Positions 22,590 to 36,400 of a stretch of 64,000 nt of DNA are shown piece after piece. Under the pieces are notes generated by a model that saw only the letters and a list, made by a program, of their open reading frames with translations, made no database searches and was not told where the DNA came from. Location of the stretch: positions 10,095,342 to 10,159,341 of the forward strand of contig NC_084832.1 in the NCBI RefSeq assembly GCF_033115175.1, read 5' to 3'. Source of the DNA: Lepus europaeus. Its lineage: Eukaryota > Chordata > Mammalia > Lagomorpha > Leporidae. The number at the start of each line of letters is the position of its first letter. Positions within the stretch are counted from its first letter, which is position 1. A program made the translations under genes and the position numbers.

Positions 22590-22883
22590 GGGCAGGTTTT
22601 GTAAGCTACTTGGGAAGCCTGCATCCTGCATTACAGTGCTTGGGGTGAGTCCTGACTCTGTTTCTGATTTCAGCTTCTTGCTAACACACACCCTGGCAGG
22701 CAGCTGGTGACAATGCAGGTACTTAGATCCATGCCACCCACATGGGAAACCTGGGCTGAGTTTGGGGCTCCTGGCTTCACCCTGACCCAGTCCCGACCTT
22801 GCAGCGATTTTGTCTGTGCATGGACTAGAAGATACCTGTCTCTGTCGCTTTGCCTTCCAAATGAATTTTCAAAATAAATAAAC
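22590..22883 (+). mobile_element. C-SINE, old copy
   Basis: Forward, diverged (GCATCCTGCATTACAGTGCT, CCACCCACATGGGAAACC), with an AATAAATAAA tail. Confidence 0.8.
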
Positions 22884-23266
22884 ACACGAGAAAAATGTTT
22901 GCTAAACCTCTATCTGAAAATAGGCCTTATGCAGTATATAAAGACTTCTTACTACTCAATAATAAGGCAGACAAATCAACTGAAAAAATGAGCAAGAAAC
23001 TGGGGAGCTGAAATGTTACCAAAGACACGTGAATGTCTAATAAGCTCATTATTTACTAGAGAAATGCAAATTAAAACTACAATAACACAACTACCAGAAT
23101 GGCTAACGTTCAAAAGGTGACAATATCAAGTGTTGAGGAGGATGTGTAAAACCTTCAAACATTGTGAAAAAACATGTGCAAAAACTCCCACATTGCTTGT
23201 GGCCTAAAAAATGGTACATCCACTTTGGAAAATGGTTTAAGTTTCTTATGGTATTAAAAGGAAACA

Positions 23267-23589
23267 GAGGCTGGTGCTGTGATGTAGTGGGTAAGGCTAC
23301 TACCTGCAGTGCCAGCATCCCATATGGGAGCCGGTTTGAGTCCTGGCTGCTCCACTTCCAATCCAGCTCTCTGCTGTGGCCTGGGAAAGCAGAAGATGGC
23401 CCAAGTCCTTGGACCCCTGCACCCCTGCAGGAAGACCTGGAGGAAGCTCCTGGCTCTGGATCAGCACAGTTCCAGCTGTGGCAGCCAATTGGGGAATGAA
23501 TCAGCGGATGGAAGACCTCTCTCTCCCTGCTTTTCCTTCTCTCTCTGTGTAACTCTAACTTTCAAATAAATAAATCTTTAAAAAAAATG
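23267..23589 (+). mobile_element. C-SINE with TSD
   Basis: Forward copy; TSD TTAAAAGGAAACA at 23254-23266, one mismatch at 23590-23602. Confidence 0.94.
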
Positions 23590-24179
23590 TTAAAAAGAAA
23601 CATACCTCCACAAAAGACTTGCAAATGATTGTTCATAGCAGCATTATCATTAGCCTCAAATTTAAACAAGCTAGCTATTCATCAACTGGTGGACCATACA
23701 GGTCTAAAGTGGTATATCAGACAATGGAATACTTGTATTACTAAAAGAATGAACCAAGGTACCCAACTACCTGGGTGAGATGTGCACTGTCTGATTACCT
23801 TATGAAATTTCTAGAGATCAAAACTATAGAGACAGAAAGCAGTCTGGGGCTAAAAGTGGGAATGGAGACTGACAGTCCAGAGGCATGGGGGAACTCTTTC
23901 AGACGATGAGAAACGCTAAATTATGCTGGTTACTGACCTGTATACCTAAATGATCAAATTTCAATGAAAGAAAACTATACTTCAACAAAACTCTTCCCAA
24001 AAACTTGTCCCAAAAGTCATGCAAATTCTTTCAAATCTTCTACCTTTCAAGCATATGATGTAGAGAATTCTAGCAATGGGACCCTGTCCCTTGGATATTT
24101 TCTTAGACTAACAAACGTTATCTTTCACTTTCCCAGGGATATGATCACATGGTTTGTAGACAAAAATCCACTCTTTTAG

Positions 24180-25770
24180 AAAAGCTAGATTGTAGTTAGA
24201 ATCTTCTTCTTTAAACTTTTTAGTATGGAAAATTTAATATATATGAAAAGTAAACAAATTTTAACTTTCAATATGTGCAGTTTATTTTATGGCAACTATA
24301 GCTGTTAAATACTATTAAATAAGTAGAACAGTACTGTGAATCCTCATCCCCATACATTTTCAATTCATGGAAAGTCTTGTTTTATCTAAATCTTCACCCA
24401 CTTATTTGTTCCTCTATTAATGAGGAGCAAATTACAATTTTTTTCTCTATCTATATATGTAATCATATTATATTTAAAATTTAATATTAATTTAGTACAC
24501 TAAAACATCAAGTGTTGAAATTTCCCCTTGTCTCCCCATATTTATTTTCAGCTCCTTTCAATCAGGACCCAAATAAGGTCCACATGTTTCACTGACTGCT
24601 TGCTATGTTTTTTAAATGTCTCAATCATTGGTTCCATTATCTTGCTTGTTCATAGCATTTCTACCTACTGCATTACATGAACCGCACCACCAATGTGCCC
24701 TTTAATTTGCTGCTCTATCTTCTGTTCCTCCTGTAAATTGTACATTTCAATGACTCAGGCTTGGAACCACCTAGGGCAACATCCACTTTGATCAGCCAAA
24801 CTCCAGCCAAGTTACATTCAAGGTAATGGTTGGAAGCCACTGAGTTTTGAGATAGCTTATTCACAGTGCGGCATATGCAAATACATTAACAAAATCATAC
24901 ATAAAATGAAAGGGGATTATAGAAGGTTATTTTCAGTTGGCTTACGTCCTATTCATGTTGAGAAAGATGAGTGGCATAGTCAGATTCTGGAGTGAGTTGG
25001 TTCACTTGGCTGGGAATGGAAGTAGTTCTATCTGCATAGAGAAAATCAGGACACCTGGCGTTCATATTGCAACTATGGTTACATGTCTTCTGAGGACATG
25101 GGCTTGAGTAAATCATATACTTGCTTGTTTGAAATCCCCTCAAGAAAGCAGGGGTTTTAAATGAAACTAAAACAGTTGTGTCTGCAAAGCTAGGTCGACC
25201 TGGTATTTTACAGTGAAGGGTAGGCAGATGGGCCCTAACCAGGCTCTCCCAGGGTAGCAGGATGGCAGGTGCAGAGTTCTTCGTAGAATTCTAAATGGGA
25301 GTTAAGTGATTTGGCTTTCCAGTGCCTGAGCCAGGATCGGACAGCAGAGACACTGGTTAAGGCTTCCAGTCATCCAGCCTCTGGGCATTTCAAGAGTGGA
25401 ATGAAGGTAGAAGAAAAGGTTTGAGGTGCCTAAGAGGATCAGGGTGGGCTCTGCTGGGATAATGAGCAGCTATCTTAGGAAGCAAGTAATATTAAGAAGC
25501 AACAAGAAACTCCATGATGGCAAAGTTCCTATCAATAACTGGAAATGCTTTTTACGACTGGAAAGAGGCCATAGAGTGTGCGGTCTGTACCATTTTTCTT
25601 TCAAGCTCTTTTTACCTAGCTTATGCATTTGTTCTCGCTAGGTGTTATGCAAAAATTAGCCACCATGATTGGAATGAGGAAGCACAGTATGATCTAGACA
25701 AAAAATAAACAGTAGTGTACATGGCAGCTATGTGTAACTACCCCCAGTGATAGGACTCATAAATGAATGG
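24180..25770. other. Intergenic, mostly AT-rich
   Basis: 24360-24780 includes CAGGACCCAAATAAGGTCCA, a phrase typical of an old mammalian repeat of uncertain class. The rest holds nothing recognised. Confidence 0.4.
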
Positions 25771-25859
25771 GCTTGGCTGGATTCCAATAAAACTTTATTT
25801 ATTTATAAAACAGGCAGCAATGCAGTTTTGCTCAAGGGGCCATAGTTTACTAACCTGGA

Positions 25860-26000
25860 ATAGCAAAACTTGAGTTGTAAAACAGGTTTTGTAATTCACA
25901 ATCTGTCAATGAGCAGCATGACCTTGGAAAATTACCCTACCTTTTCTGAACTTACCAGGACCCAAGTGTGTGGATGACAGTACTTGTATATATTAGAAAG
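25860..26000 (+). mobile_element. MIR remnant
   Basis: GAGCAGCATGACCTTGGAAA followed by a degenerate 'cttttctgaacttaccagg' fits MIR, diverged. Confidence 0.5.
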
Positions 26001-26496
26001 CAAAAGCACGTGGCTGTTCATAGATGGGCTTTAGATTCTAGATGTTCCAAATTGTGTGCAAAATGTTTATGTTTTTTCTCCTAGATGTAATTTCTCATAA
26101 AAGCTCTAATGGGTTCATCATATAAAACTAAAACAGTCATAGATGACTAGCCAGATTACTGATAGAAGGGAACAAGATTAAAAAATTACACCCCCCCCAA
26201 AAAAATTTGCTATAAGTGATTACAGATTTTTTAATATTATCTACTTGTGTCTATTTATTTCATGGAGAAAGAATGAAAGAAGCAAGAGGCGAGTAGCCAA
26301 AAAATAAAAAATAAAAATAACCACAGCATAAGAACTGTAAACATATTCAAATAATTGCAAGCCTATAAGAAGCATTATAAAATTGCTTACCCAATGTTTA
26401 TCTTTTGGTCAAAGAACTCAATATATTATTTTCAATATAATCCAAAATTTGATTATGAAAAATTAAGACCAACTTTAAGAAGCTTCAATATTCACT

Positions 26497-27310
26497 TTTA
26501 TTATTTATAAAAAATTAAGGTATCAGAGTGCATATGGTGTACTATGATCTTGGTTTTGCACATTATTTCATGTGTTTTACATTATTTCCACTTTAATAAA
26601 CATATCATATGTGTATCTTACATTACCAAATAAGACTGCTGTCTGGCACTTATACATGTATTATTCGTTCATTCTGACGCTTTGCACTTCAAAAGGATAC
26701 AACATGACTTGCCTGTAATAACTCCAAAGATGAAAATTTACTGAAGCAATTAAATTCACGCAATTGCCACACACTTGTGCTGATTTTTTCTCCTTAATTG
26801 AATGTAAACGTTTGCAAAAAAAAAAAAATTAAATGAAAAAATCTGGAAGTGAGGTTTTATTATTTTATACTCCAATAAATAATTTTAGCTACGCTTATTG
26901 TAGCTTTTTTAAGGCCTTCATACATTTGAAAAAAATTAAAGTTGAACACATTAAAACCCTTTTCATTTATAAAATAAAAAATAGAATTGTACAGGTTTGC
27001 AGTTAAAAGTTACTGTTCAAAACCTATCATGCATGTGATAAGCTGCAACTCAAAATGCTAGGGGCTGGCAGGCAGGGCACATCCACCTGCCAGCAATATG
27101 AGGCATTAAGAAAACACCATGATGTAAGAGGTCTAGATTTACATGTATTAAGCCACACGCCAGTGAATTCTCTGATAAATACACATCATTTTAATAATCA
27201 GCATTTGATAGTGGATGAAAACATGCATTAGACTAAAAATGTCACAAATTTGTTCTTACATCCATTCACTATAAAACTTTGTTTTTTAAAATTTAGTTTG
27301 TGCTTCTATT
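26497..27310 (-). other. TPP2: TPP2 3' UTR (extent inferred) with two candidate poly(A) signals
   Basis: AT-rich sequence after the TPP2 stop. On the - strand AATAAA occurs at 26861-26856 and 26502-26497, giving 3' UTRs of about 0.45 or 0.8 kb. Which is used cannot be told from sequence alone. Confidence 0.5.
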
Positions 27311-27400
27311 TTAGAACACACAATAATCAGGAGGATACATGATGGGGAGCCAGTTTTCAGTAAAAGACGCACAATGGGTCCATCCAAGTAACTTCATCAG
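27311..27400 (-). CDS. TPP2: TPP2 terminal coding exon
   Basis: Reads [20 protein letters not shown], then MYPPDYCVF and TAA. Acceptor TTGTAG. This is the conserved extreme C-terminus of the enzyme. Confidence 0.96.
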   Translation of the reverse strand: MMKLLGWTHCASFTENWLPIMYPPDYCVF

Positions 27401-30400
27401 CTACAATAAAACAAGTAATACATTATGAAATAAAATGACAATTTTGAAGCTCACTATTAAAGGTAAATTTTTATCAAACATTTACTACTAATAAAGTAGT
27501 AGCACATAGAACCCTCCTTCCATCAACCATCAACCTTCCTACCAACCAACCTTTTTACTATAAACTAATCAACTTTCTTATCAACCAACTTATTCTTCTG
27601 ATTATTATCTCAACCAAGTTTCCTTTCCTTCTAACTTTCTTCTCTTCCTTCCCACCTGGCTTATCTATTTCCTTGTTTCCTCCCAACCTAACTTCCCTTC
27701 ATTCATTTATCTGGATGTCTAGTTTAAATCAAACACAGTGCTAGTCACTGGGAAAATGGCACTGAAGGAATTCAGTTCCCACTTTCATGAAACTTACGTT
27801 ATATTCAGGAAAAATAAATAACAGAGTAAACTGATGAATAGATGAATAGGAATAAACACATAAATAGTCATCAAGTATAGCACACTCTGAGGGAAGTTAG
27901 ATGGTCAAGGCCGGCGCCGTGGCTTAACAGGCTAATCCTCCGCCTTGCGGCGCTGGCACACCAGGTTCTAGTCCAGGTTGGGGCGCCGGATTCTATCCCG
28001 GTTGCCCCTCTTCCAGGCCAGCTCTCTGCTATGGCCCGGGAAGGCAGTGGAGGATGACCCAAGTCCTTGGGCCCTGCACCCCATGGGAGACCAGGAGAAG
28101 CACCTGGCTCCTGGCTTTGGATCAGCGCGATGGGCTGGCTGCAGTGGCCATTGAAGGGTGAACCAATGGCAAAAAGGAAGACCTTTCTCTCTGTCTCTCT
28201 CTCACTATCCACTCTGCCTGTCAAAACAAAAAACAAACAAACAAAAAAAACGGAAGTTAGATGGTCAAGACAAGGTCTCTCAGGAGGTGACATTTAAGCT
28301 AAAATCTAAATGACAAGAAATTGACTCTGATAATGTGGGGAGAGCTTTACACACAGCCGCAAGAGTTAGTCCCAAGGCTGCTTAGTAGGAAAGAGCATCG
28401 TTGATTTAGCCAGGCAGAAGCTGGTGGGGTAGCAGCACAGTGAATTTAGAAAGGCACATCTGATAGGAGATGGGGCTGGAGAAGTAGGCGGGGGGTGGGG
28501 GGGGTGGGTTGGGGGGGGTACGGGTGGGTTTTTACTTCATTCCAAACACGTCAGGTATCAAAAACAACCTTCTATGGGTGCTGTATGGAGAACAGACAGT
28601 AGAGGGACTAAGTGAAGGGCAGACAAATTATAGAATATCTCCTTATGTACACTTCTGGGGGAAGATTACTAGCTATACAAAAATAGTCTATGTGCTGAAA
28701 GTCACACAGTATGTATTAACAAGTGCCTCCCAAAAGAATTCTCTTAACCTCATCAAAAATCTGAAGGATATAATTTAAAAAGTCTTACAATTTGGACTGA
28801 CTGACAAAGGTAAACAGAAATAGTAAAGATGAGCTGCAGTTTACTGTGATGATGAAAATTTTTCAGAGGAACCTGGTGACCAGTTTTACACCCAGAGTGT
28901 ACACATTACACAAGTACCATCAGCCTAGACGAGACCCACAGCTACATTTGGCACCAGCAAAATTTCCCTACCTTCAAATATAAAATACACATAAACCAAT
29001 TCTGCATTTACAAAGACAATGTAAGACTAAAATAATTTCTGCAGTATTCAGTAATTTTTTTATATCTGACAAGCTGTACAGAAAGCTCAACTATAGAATT
29101 TTCTCTGCATATATGACAAAATGCTCAACTGAAATAAATGGGCTATCACCTGAAACGAAGAATAAAATCAAATATAAACTCTAAAAGTTCAACCATTTTA
29201 AAATAAGGCAACATCTGTTTAAAAGCAATTACTTGCTTCTTTCCTAAAGAAGAAACTTTGTTTTTTAGTTATGATTAATAGATTTTGTCCTTGTTGAAAA
29301 CATTTGAGGGTAATATAAATTATTTGGGTAGGAGTGAAAAATATTTAACTAGCAGGTTGACAGTCTTGTATTTACTTTATAGTTCACATTACACTAATTA
29401 AAATAAAAACTGGTCATGATGAAATCAGTCCTGTTATATCACAACCATAGCCCTTTTAGTAATCTTGTCACTATTCAATATGGACAGGACCCTTAACTGT
29501 AGCAGTAGAAATACCACTTACTTGAATACAATTTTTCCAGTTTTCTTTTGTTGGTTTTTCTTCCACAAGTTTAGTGGCAAATTTAAGGCCTCTCCCATAC
29601 ATTTTGTTAACTAATGCATGCTTGTATGCAAATGTCAAAACCTGTAATACAAAGCAAGATAAAGCTTATTTATGAAACATTTGCGTTTTAAAGCATGTAG
29701 CTTTAGTAGCAAAAGAATTAAGGCTTTAACAGAAGTGTAGCTTTTAAAATGACTATGTTATATCAAGTAAATTTTAGAAGTTATTTAAAAAGAATAATTA
29801 ATGTCTCCAAAAGGCCTAGGCAATTTCACAGAACAGATAATTTATTTTTGGGAAGTTAAGTAGGACTATGAGGAATCACTTGCTGTTAGAATCCATTGCA
29901 AAATGTCTCTTGAATGTAGAAGACATCCCAGCTAACAAACAATTACAAAAAAGAAAATCATGGTAGAAACAAAAAATATAATCACTATAGATTTCTGAAA
30001 ATTTAACTGGACATAAAAGTTCTTTAAAAAAGCATGAAATTATATAAACATGTTTCTTTTGTCTAAGTTTTTATCTTTAACTCTTGCATTTATGAAGTAT
30101 ACTTGCATTATTTATTTATAATGGTTAAACAGCCACTTTGTAGACAGATAAAATAATGGTAGAGCATTTTCAAAACAGGTCAGGAAGATCTGAGGGATCA
30201 GGCATCTTTTTCGGAGTGGAGCTCAGCCACCTTCTATTTGTTCTCTTCTTCTGGCAGGCAATGGGGCACAAGGGGTGGCTTGGGGGCAGGGGTCCTGTGA
30301 GGTCATCAGCCAGAGCTGGGTTACCACAAGCAGCGGATTTACCTTATTGTCAAAAAGATCAGTCCATTTGGTAGTTTCCCAAAACGTTTCCGACAGAGAA

Positions 30401-33400
30401 TCCAGAGTACTTTCTCCTTCTTCTTCTCGTCCTTCTCCATCACTTGAAATAGCCCCATCCTGAGCCTGTGCGTGAAGAAGGTGGTCGGCCAGTGCACAGC
30501 CTTTCCTACAAAGGGCATCTACGAGGGTCGATTTTTGCTTGTCCATATCACTGCAGAGCAAATCAAAACAATATTTCATATAACAGTAAAGTTTCTTTAA
30601 AAAATACAGAATTACATGAAATTACATCCATGCATTCTCTTACCTAAGATTTACAATGCAGAAATATTATGAATCCATGTATATATTCCCATATTGTACA
30701 TGAAATAAATTTATTAATAAACACCAAAAAAGCCACTATATTACATACACAGATTTAATAAGTTAGGGTAGCCATACCTGGTTGAAACAGAATGCCATAA
30801 GCAACAGAGTTGAAAGATTAATTGGTTCTAAATTCTGTTATAATTCTTAATTAAGCCAATATCTATAGTCTTCAGTCAGTGGGTAAATAGCAATTTTCAT
30901 GTTTTTATCAATGTGTACATATACACAGAGGTTTTTCTAGTCATGAACTTTCTTTTTTTTTGACAGGCAGAGTGGACAGTGAGAGAGACAGACAGAGAGA
31001 AAGGTCTTCATTTTCTGTTGGTTCACCCTACAATGGCCGCTGCAGCCGGCACACCACGCTGATCCGAAGCCAGGAGCCAGGTGCTTCTCCTGGTCTCCTA
31101 TACGGGTGCAGGGCCCAAGCACATGAGCCATCCTCCACTGCACTCCCAGGCCACAGCAGAGAGCTAGAATGGAAGAGGAGCAACCAGGACAGAATCCGGC
31201 GCCCTGACTGGGACTAGAACCCGGGGTGCCGGCGCCACGGGTGGAGGATTAGCCTATTGAGCCGCGGCGCCGGCCTTCTAGTCATAAACTTTCATGTAGT
31301 AACACAGCAAACAAATAAAATGCTTACTCTGGATATGCCAGCAACTGCCTTGGCATTTCAACATATTAATTTGTTTTGCATTCAACACATTATCCTCATT
31401 TTGCAAAGGAGGAAACAAGTTCATAGAGATGAAGCAATTTTCTGACTGTCTTCCAGTTAGGAAGTGGCAGATCTGGGATCCTAAGCTTAGAAGTCTGGTT
31501 CTGGAATCTGTGCTTTGAATCTCTTCAGGAACCTGGCTATTCCAGTGCAGACACCTTTGTTTCCTTCCAATACACTGCAGGTGCCTAGGACACTGTCTGG
31601 CACAGAGCAGTCATTCAGTCAATCATCACTGAAGGAAATATGTGTATAACACCCAACACTCCAGGGAGAAACATTAGTATCTGGAATGTTTGCTCTTCTG
31701 GAGCATTCTGTCCAACTCATACCAAATATGTGAATGGACAATGAAGACTCCAGTGCTGAGAAAATGTCATGAGGCATTTAGAAGCGGGATGACCTGACAG
31801 TGATTCAGAAGGATCCACAGTGGAATATAAAATTCGCTGGGATTGTAAAACCAGTGAGGATTAGTAGAAGACACAATTACAAATCCAACAATTTGGCTGC
31901 TGGAGGGCTCACCCACTAACTTTGCACACTTATGAGTGAGTGCTGGCTATTTAAGAGGCTACAAGATACAGAACATTCACTATCAGGGAAAAGGCTGCTG
32001 CTGAAACACTTTCCAAGACTGGAACTTTCTCAGAGGTTCAAAGCTGATTTGGTTCTGTACCTTCAAAGTGAGGGGGGAGACAACGTGGATTCAGAGTTAT
32101 GGAGATATTCTTTCACCTTTGCAGAGTTCATCTAAGAGGGCAGTAATCAACCTTAACGACACTTGCAATGTAGATGAAACTATACCCAAAGACACCAGAG
32201 TTTCAAACTCTGAACAACCAACTTCCATTCTCTTTACATGAGAAGCTGTCTGGGGACAGCTTGTTAAGTTTTGACTTAATCAAAGAACTGATGAGTAGCT
32301 TCTTGGGGTTTAAGACCTACACAGCTTCTCATCTGTTAAGCCACCCTCCCACCCCTACCTTTCAGATGCCAAGCATCATCCTCAATGTCTTAACAGTATT
32401 TTATTTTTGCCTTACGACAACTCCAGGCTTCAGGTACGATTAACCCATTTTGTGAAAGAGAATGGGGCCCTTGGAACAGCTGGACTGACAAGACAGTTTT
32501 ATCACTCATGCTAAAGCCGACTATGCCCAGGTGTCCAGAGGGAGGCAGGAAGGATGTGGACGTCAAAAGGAAGCTGGGGGGTAGGGTGACACAGGTGTCC
32601 TACACTTGGCAGATGGAGATTGGATTACCAGCAAGCACTCTATTGTACCATCTTAAATTCCAATAATCTAAATTCCACCTGTCTATACTATTCCTTTCCT
32701 GCATGCTTGTAAAATTTAGTACTGATCTGCTCAGACTGAATAGCTTATTAACTCAATGTATTTTCCCTACTTGGAAGAAAGTCAGCTCTCCTTTCTATAG
32801 ATTTTAAAATTTAAAATATTTGATAGCGATTAACTTGCATTTCATATAAGATTGTAAATTTTCTCAGAGTACCTTCTTCATTTTTTTATTTTTTATTTTT
32901 GACAGACAGAGTGGACAGTGAGAGAGAGAGACAGACAGAAAGGTCTTCCTTTGCTGTTGGTTCACCCCCCAGTGGCCACCGCGGCCAGCATGGTGCGGCC
33001 GGCGCACCACGCTGATCCGAAGCCAGGAGCAAGGTGCTTCTCCTGGTTTCCCATGCGGATGCAGGACCCACTGCACTCCCGAGCCACAGCAGAGAGCTGG
33101 ACAGGAAGAGAAGCAACTGGGACAGAATCCGGCGCCCCGACCAGGACTAGAACCCGGGGTGTCAGCGCCGCAGGCAGAGGATTAGCCTACTGAGCCACGG
33201 CGCCGGTCACCTTCTTCATTTTATAAGTTCTTTTAAGTGATGCCTTACATTATGCATTTGCTTAATTAACATTTTTTTTTTTTTTTGACAGGCAGAGTGG
33301 ATAGTGAGAGAGAGAGACAGAGAGAAAGGTCTTCCTTTTGCCGTTGGTTCACCCTCCAATGGCTGCTGCGGCCGGCGCACCATGCTGATCCGAAGCCAGG

Positions 33401-36400
33401 AGCCAGGTGCTTCTCCTGGTCTCCCATGGGGTGCAGGGCCCAAGTACCTGGGCCATCTTCCACTGCACTCCCGGGCCATAGCAGAGAGCTGGCCTGGAAG
33501 AGGTGCAACCGGGACAGAATCCGGAGCCCCGACCGGGACTAGAACCCGGTGTGCTGGCGCCGCTAGGCGGAGGATTAGCCTGTTGAGCCATGGCGCTTAA
33601 TTAACATGGCTTAATTAACATCTTTTAAATGAATCTAGGTAGGTAACCATCACAACCTTTGTAAAAGGAAGAAATATAACTTCAATCAGATACCTTAATT
33701 TCTAAAAAAGCAAAATGCAATATAGACTTAATTAAAATTTGATGTCAGATTACATACAAAGTATTAATATTGTTTTTAATTTTATTATCTTTGACACAAG
33801 AAAAATCATTAAGTCTGGCTGCTACCTGGCAATAGATGAAACCTATGAGAAATACTTAATATTCCCTGACAGCATCTGGCCTTGAGAGGAATTCACTTCA
33901 GACCTGGATGTGGTCCTCTGTTCAAACACAACCTGGTCCAAGTCCACCTAAGTCTGGCCAAAGCAAAGGCCTGGGGAAACATACCTTAATTACAAGGCAT
34001 GACAAACTGATACAATGTTGCCAAAGAAAAATTTGCTTCACTCTTAGTATTTTTACAGTGTTTTATCCTAGTTTATTTCTAAGTCTCTAAGGTTAAGGTC
34101 AACAGTAGTCCCCTATTTTAATTAAAAACATTTAAAAAATTTATTCAAAAGGCAGAGAGACAATGAGACAGGGACAGGCAAAGGTCTCACATTCAAGGGT
34201 TCATTCCTCAATGCCCACAAGAGCCAGGGCTGGGACCATGCAGGAGTCAGGCGCTGTGAAGTTAATTCAGGTTTCCCACATGGGTGCTGGTTCGAGTCCC
34301 AGCTGCTGCACTTCTGATCCAGCTCCCTGCTAAGGTGCCTGGGAAAGCTGCAGAAAATTGCCCAAGTACTTGGGCCCCTGCCACCTACTTGGGAGATCCA
34401 GATGGAGTTCCAGGCTCCTGGCTTCATCTGCAGCCATTTGGGGAGTGAATAAGAGGAAGGAAGATCTCTCTCCCTCTAATTCTTTCAAAGAAATAAACAA
34501 ATCTTAAAAAAAAAAAGTTCTGGCTGGCGCCGTGGCTACTAGGCTAATCTTCCGCCTTGCGGCACTGGCACACCGGGCTCTAGTCCTGGTCGGGGCGCCA
34601 GATTCTGTCCCAGTTGCCCCTCTTCCAGGCCAGCTCTCTGCTGTGGCCAGGGAGTGCAGTGGAGGATGGCCCAAGTGTTTGGGCTCTGCACCCCATGGGA
34701 GACCAGGAAAAGCACCTGGCTCCTGCCATCGGATCAGCGCGGTGCACTGGCTGCAGCGCGCCAGCCGCAGCGGCCATTGGAGGGTGAACCAATGGCAAAG
34801 GAAGACCTTTCTCTCTGTCTCTCTCTCTCACTGTCCACTCTGCCTGTCAAAAAAAAAAAAAAAAAAAAAAAATTCTATAAAACTAAAGTTGTCAGATAAT
34901 AATTTCAAACTAATTTACTTGTTTTATCATTTATTTCATTAGGCATTACAAATTAAATTTTAGGCTTTTCATGCCATGGGTCAATAAATATGTTTTTTAA
35001 AGGAATGTAATTTTTTTCTTTTTTGTTGAAGATTTATTTTATTTGTAAGAGAAAGAGAAAGAAAGGTCTTCCATTTGCTGGTTTACTACCCAAATGGCCG
35101 CAGCAGCCGTAGCTGGGCCAATGTGAAGCCAGGAGCTCCTTCTGGGTCTCCCACGCAGGTGCAGAGGCCCAAGCACTTGGGCCAACCTCTGCTGCTTTCC
35201 CAGGCACATTTGCAGGAAGTTGGATCAGAAGTGGAGCAGCTGGGACTCAAATCAGTGCCCATATGGGATGCCAGTGCTGCAGGCTGGGACTTTAAGCCAC
35301 TGTGGCACAGCCAGCCACAAATAGTTTAATTTTACAGGGTGTTGCGCTTTTGTGTTCTCTGTTATCTCCAATTTACACAAATACAAGTGGCTGGACTGCT
35401 CGCTCAAAACTGTTCAAATCCCTGACAGCAGAGGAGGCAAACTACTTCCCTTGGATTTGTTCTTAAAAGAATTAAGAAAACAATTACAAAATTTCTAAGG
35501 AGGGAGTGTCTTAATACTGATAATTCTGACTCCAAGAATATAATTAAACATCAGAAAAGAATATCTAAGTAACTTTAGTGCCTAGTTTTTAAGCAAGTAA
35601 CTAAGAAATGAGATGCAAGAAAGATTATTTACTGGTTAGGTACTTTTTTATAATAGCTGCATCAGGCCTGGGGTCAGTCTTCATTGCAATATAAACTGCT
35701 AGGGCCGTCTGATCTATATGTGAAATAACAGCATTTGCAGCTTCAACAATTTCATTAAGTCTTTTCATTCGTTCCTGGGGAGGAAAAAAGAAATAAGAAA
35801 AAAAATGGGTGTATCAATCAGTCTACTAAAGCACTGTCATTTCCGTTGCTTCAAAAAAAGTTCTAACCACAGTGAGAGGGGACTGTGTAAACCATTTATA
35901 GCCCAGGGACTCCACCCTAACTCCTAAGTTTTTTTTTTTAAATTGCCAGCATATCTAGAAAACTTGAGCTCACATATGAAAACATGTAGTTTCCATTCCT
36001 TGCTGGAGTTCAATGGTCAGAGTAGGCAAAATATAAAGTTCATAAAACTTTTAAATGTTTTTCATAAAGGCAACTCCCTTTGTGCTTAACATTTTAGAAA
36101 TGTGATCACCTAAGTTCTTGCTCTTCTGGACCCACACTTGAAAACCCAAGTTAAATAAGGACTACTTGACGAAACAAATGCTTTCTATCCCATTAAAACC
36201 ACGACAATGAGAGTAATACTATAATCAACAGAGTCATAACTATGATTATAATGTTCTCAGACTTTTGCTTATCTCTTGTTAGGCTTTTAAGAGGTCCAGC
36301 TGACTCAAAATCCACAATGATTTTTTCCAACTGCCATGATTACTAAAGAGTGATCTTGCTAAGACAGTCTGGCACCATAGCTAATTCTTACAAATGAGAA

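Larger units (their letters stand above)
21970..24010 (+). mobile_element. Decayed ancient L1, interrupted by three SINEs
   Basis: Segments between SINEs match L1 ORF2/3' landmarks: ATGGTCATTCGATTTTTGAC near 22020, GAGAAATGCAAATTAAAACT near 23060, and CAATGGAATACT near 23725. No open frame survives. Confidence 0.7.

Noticed and set aside
27910-28251. tRNA genes at the GC-rich SINE heads
   Set aside because: The heads are tRNA-derived with A/B-box-like parts but are SINE promoters with no cloverleaf or anticodon stem of a true tRNA.
30223-30579. 118-codon ORF as a single-exon gene
   Set aside because: It is a TPP2 exon read past its acceptor and donor.
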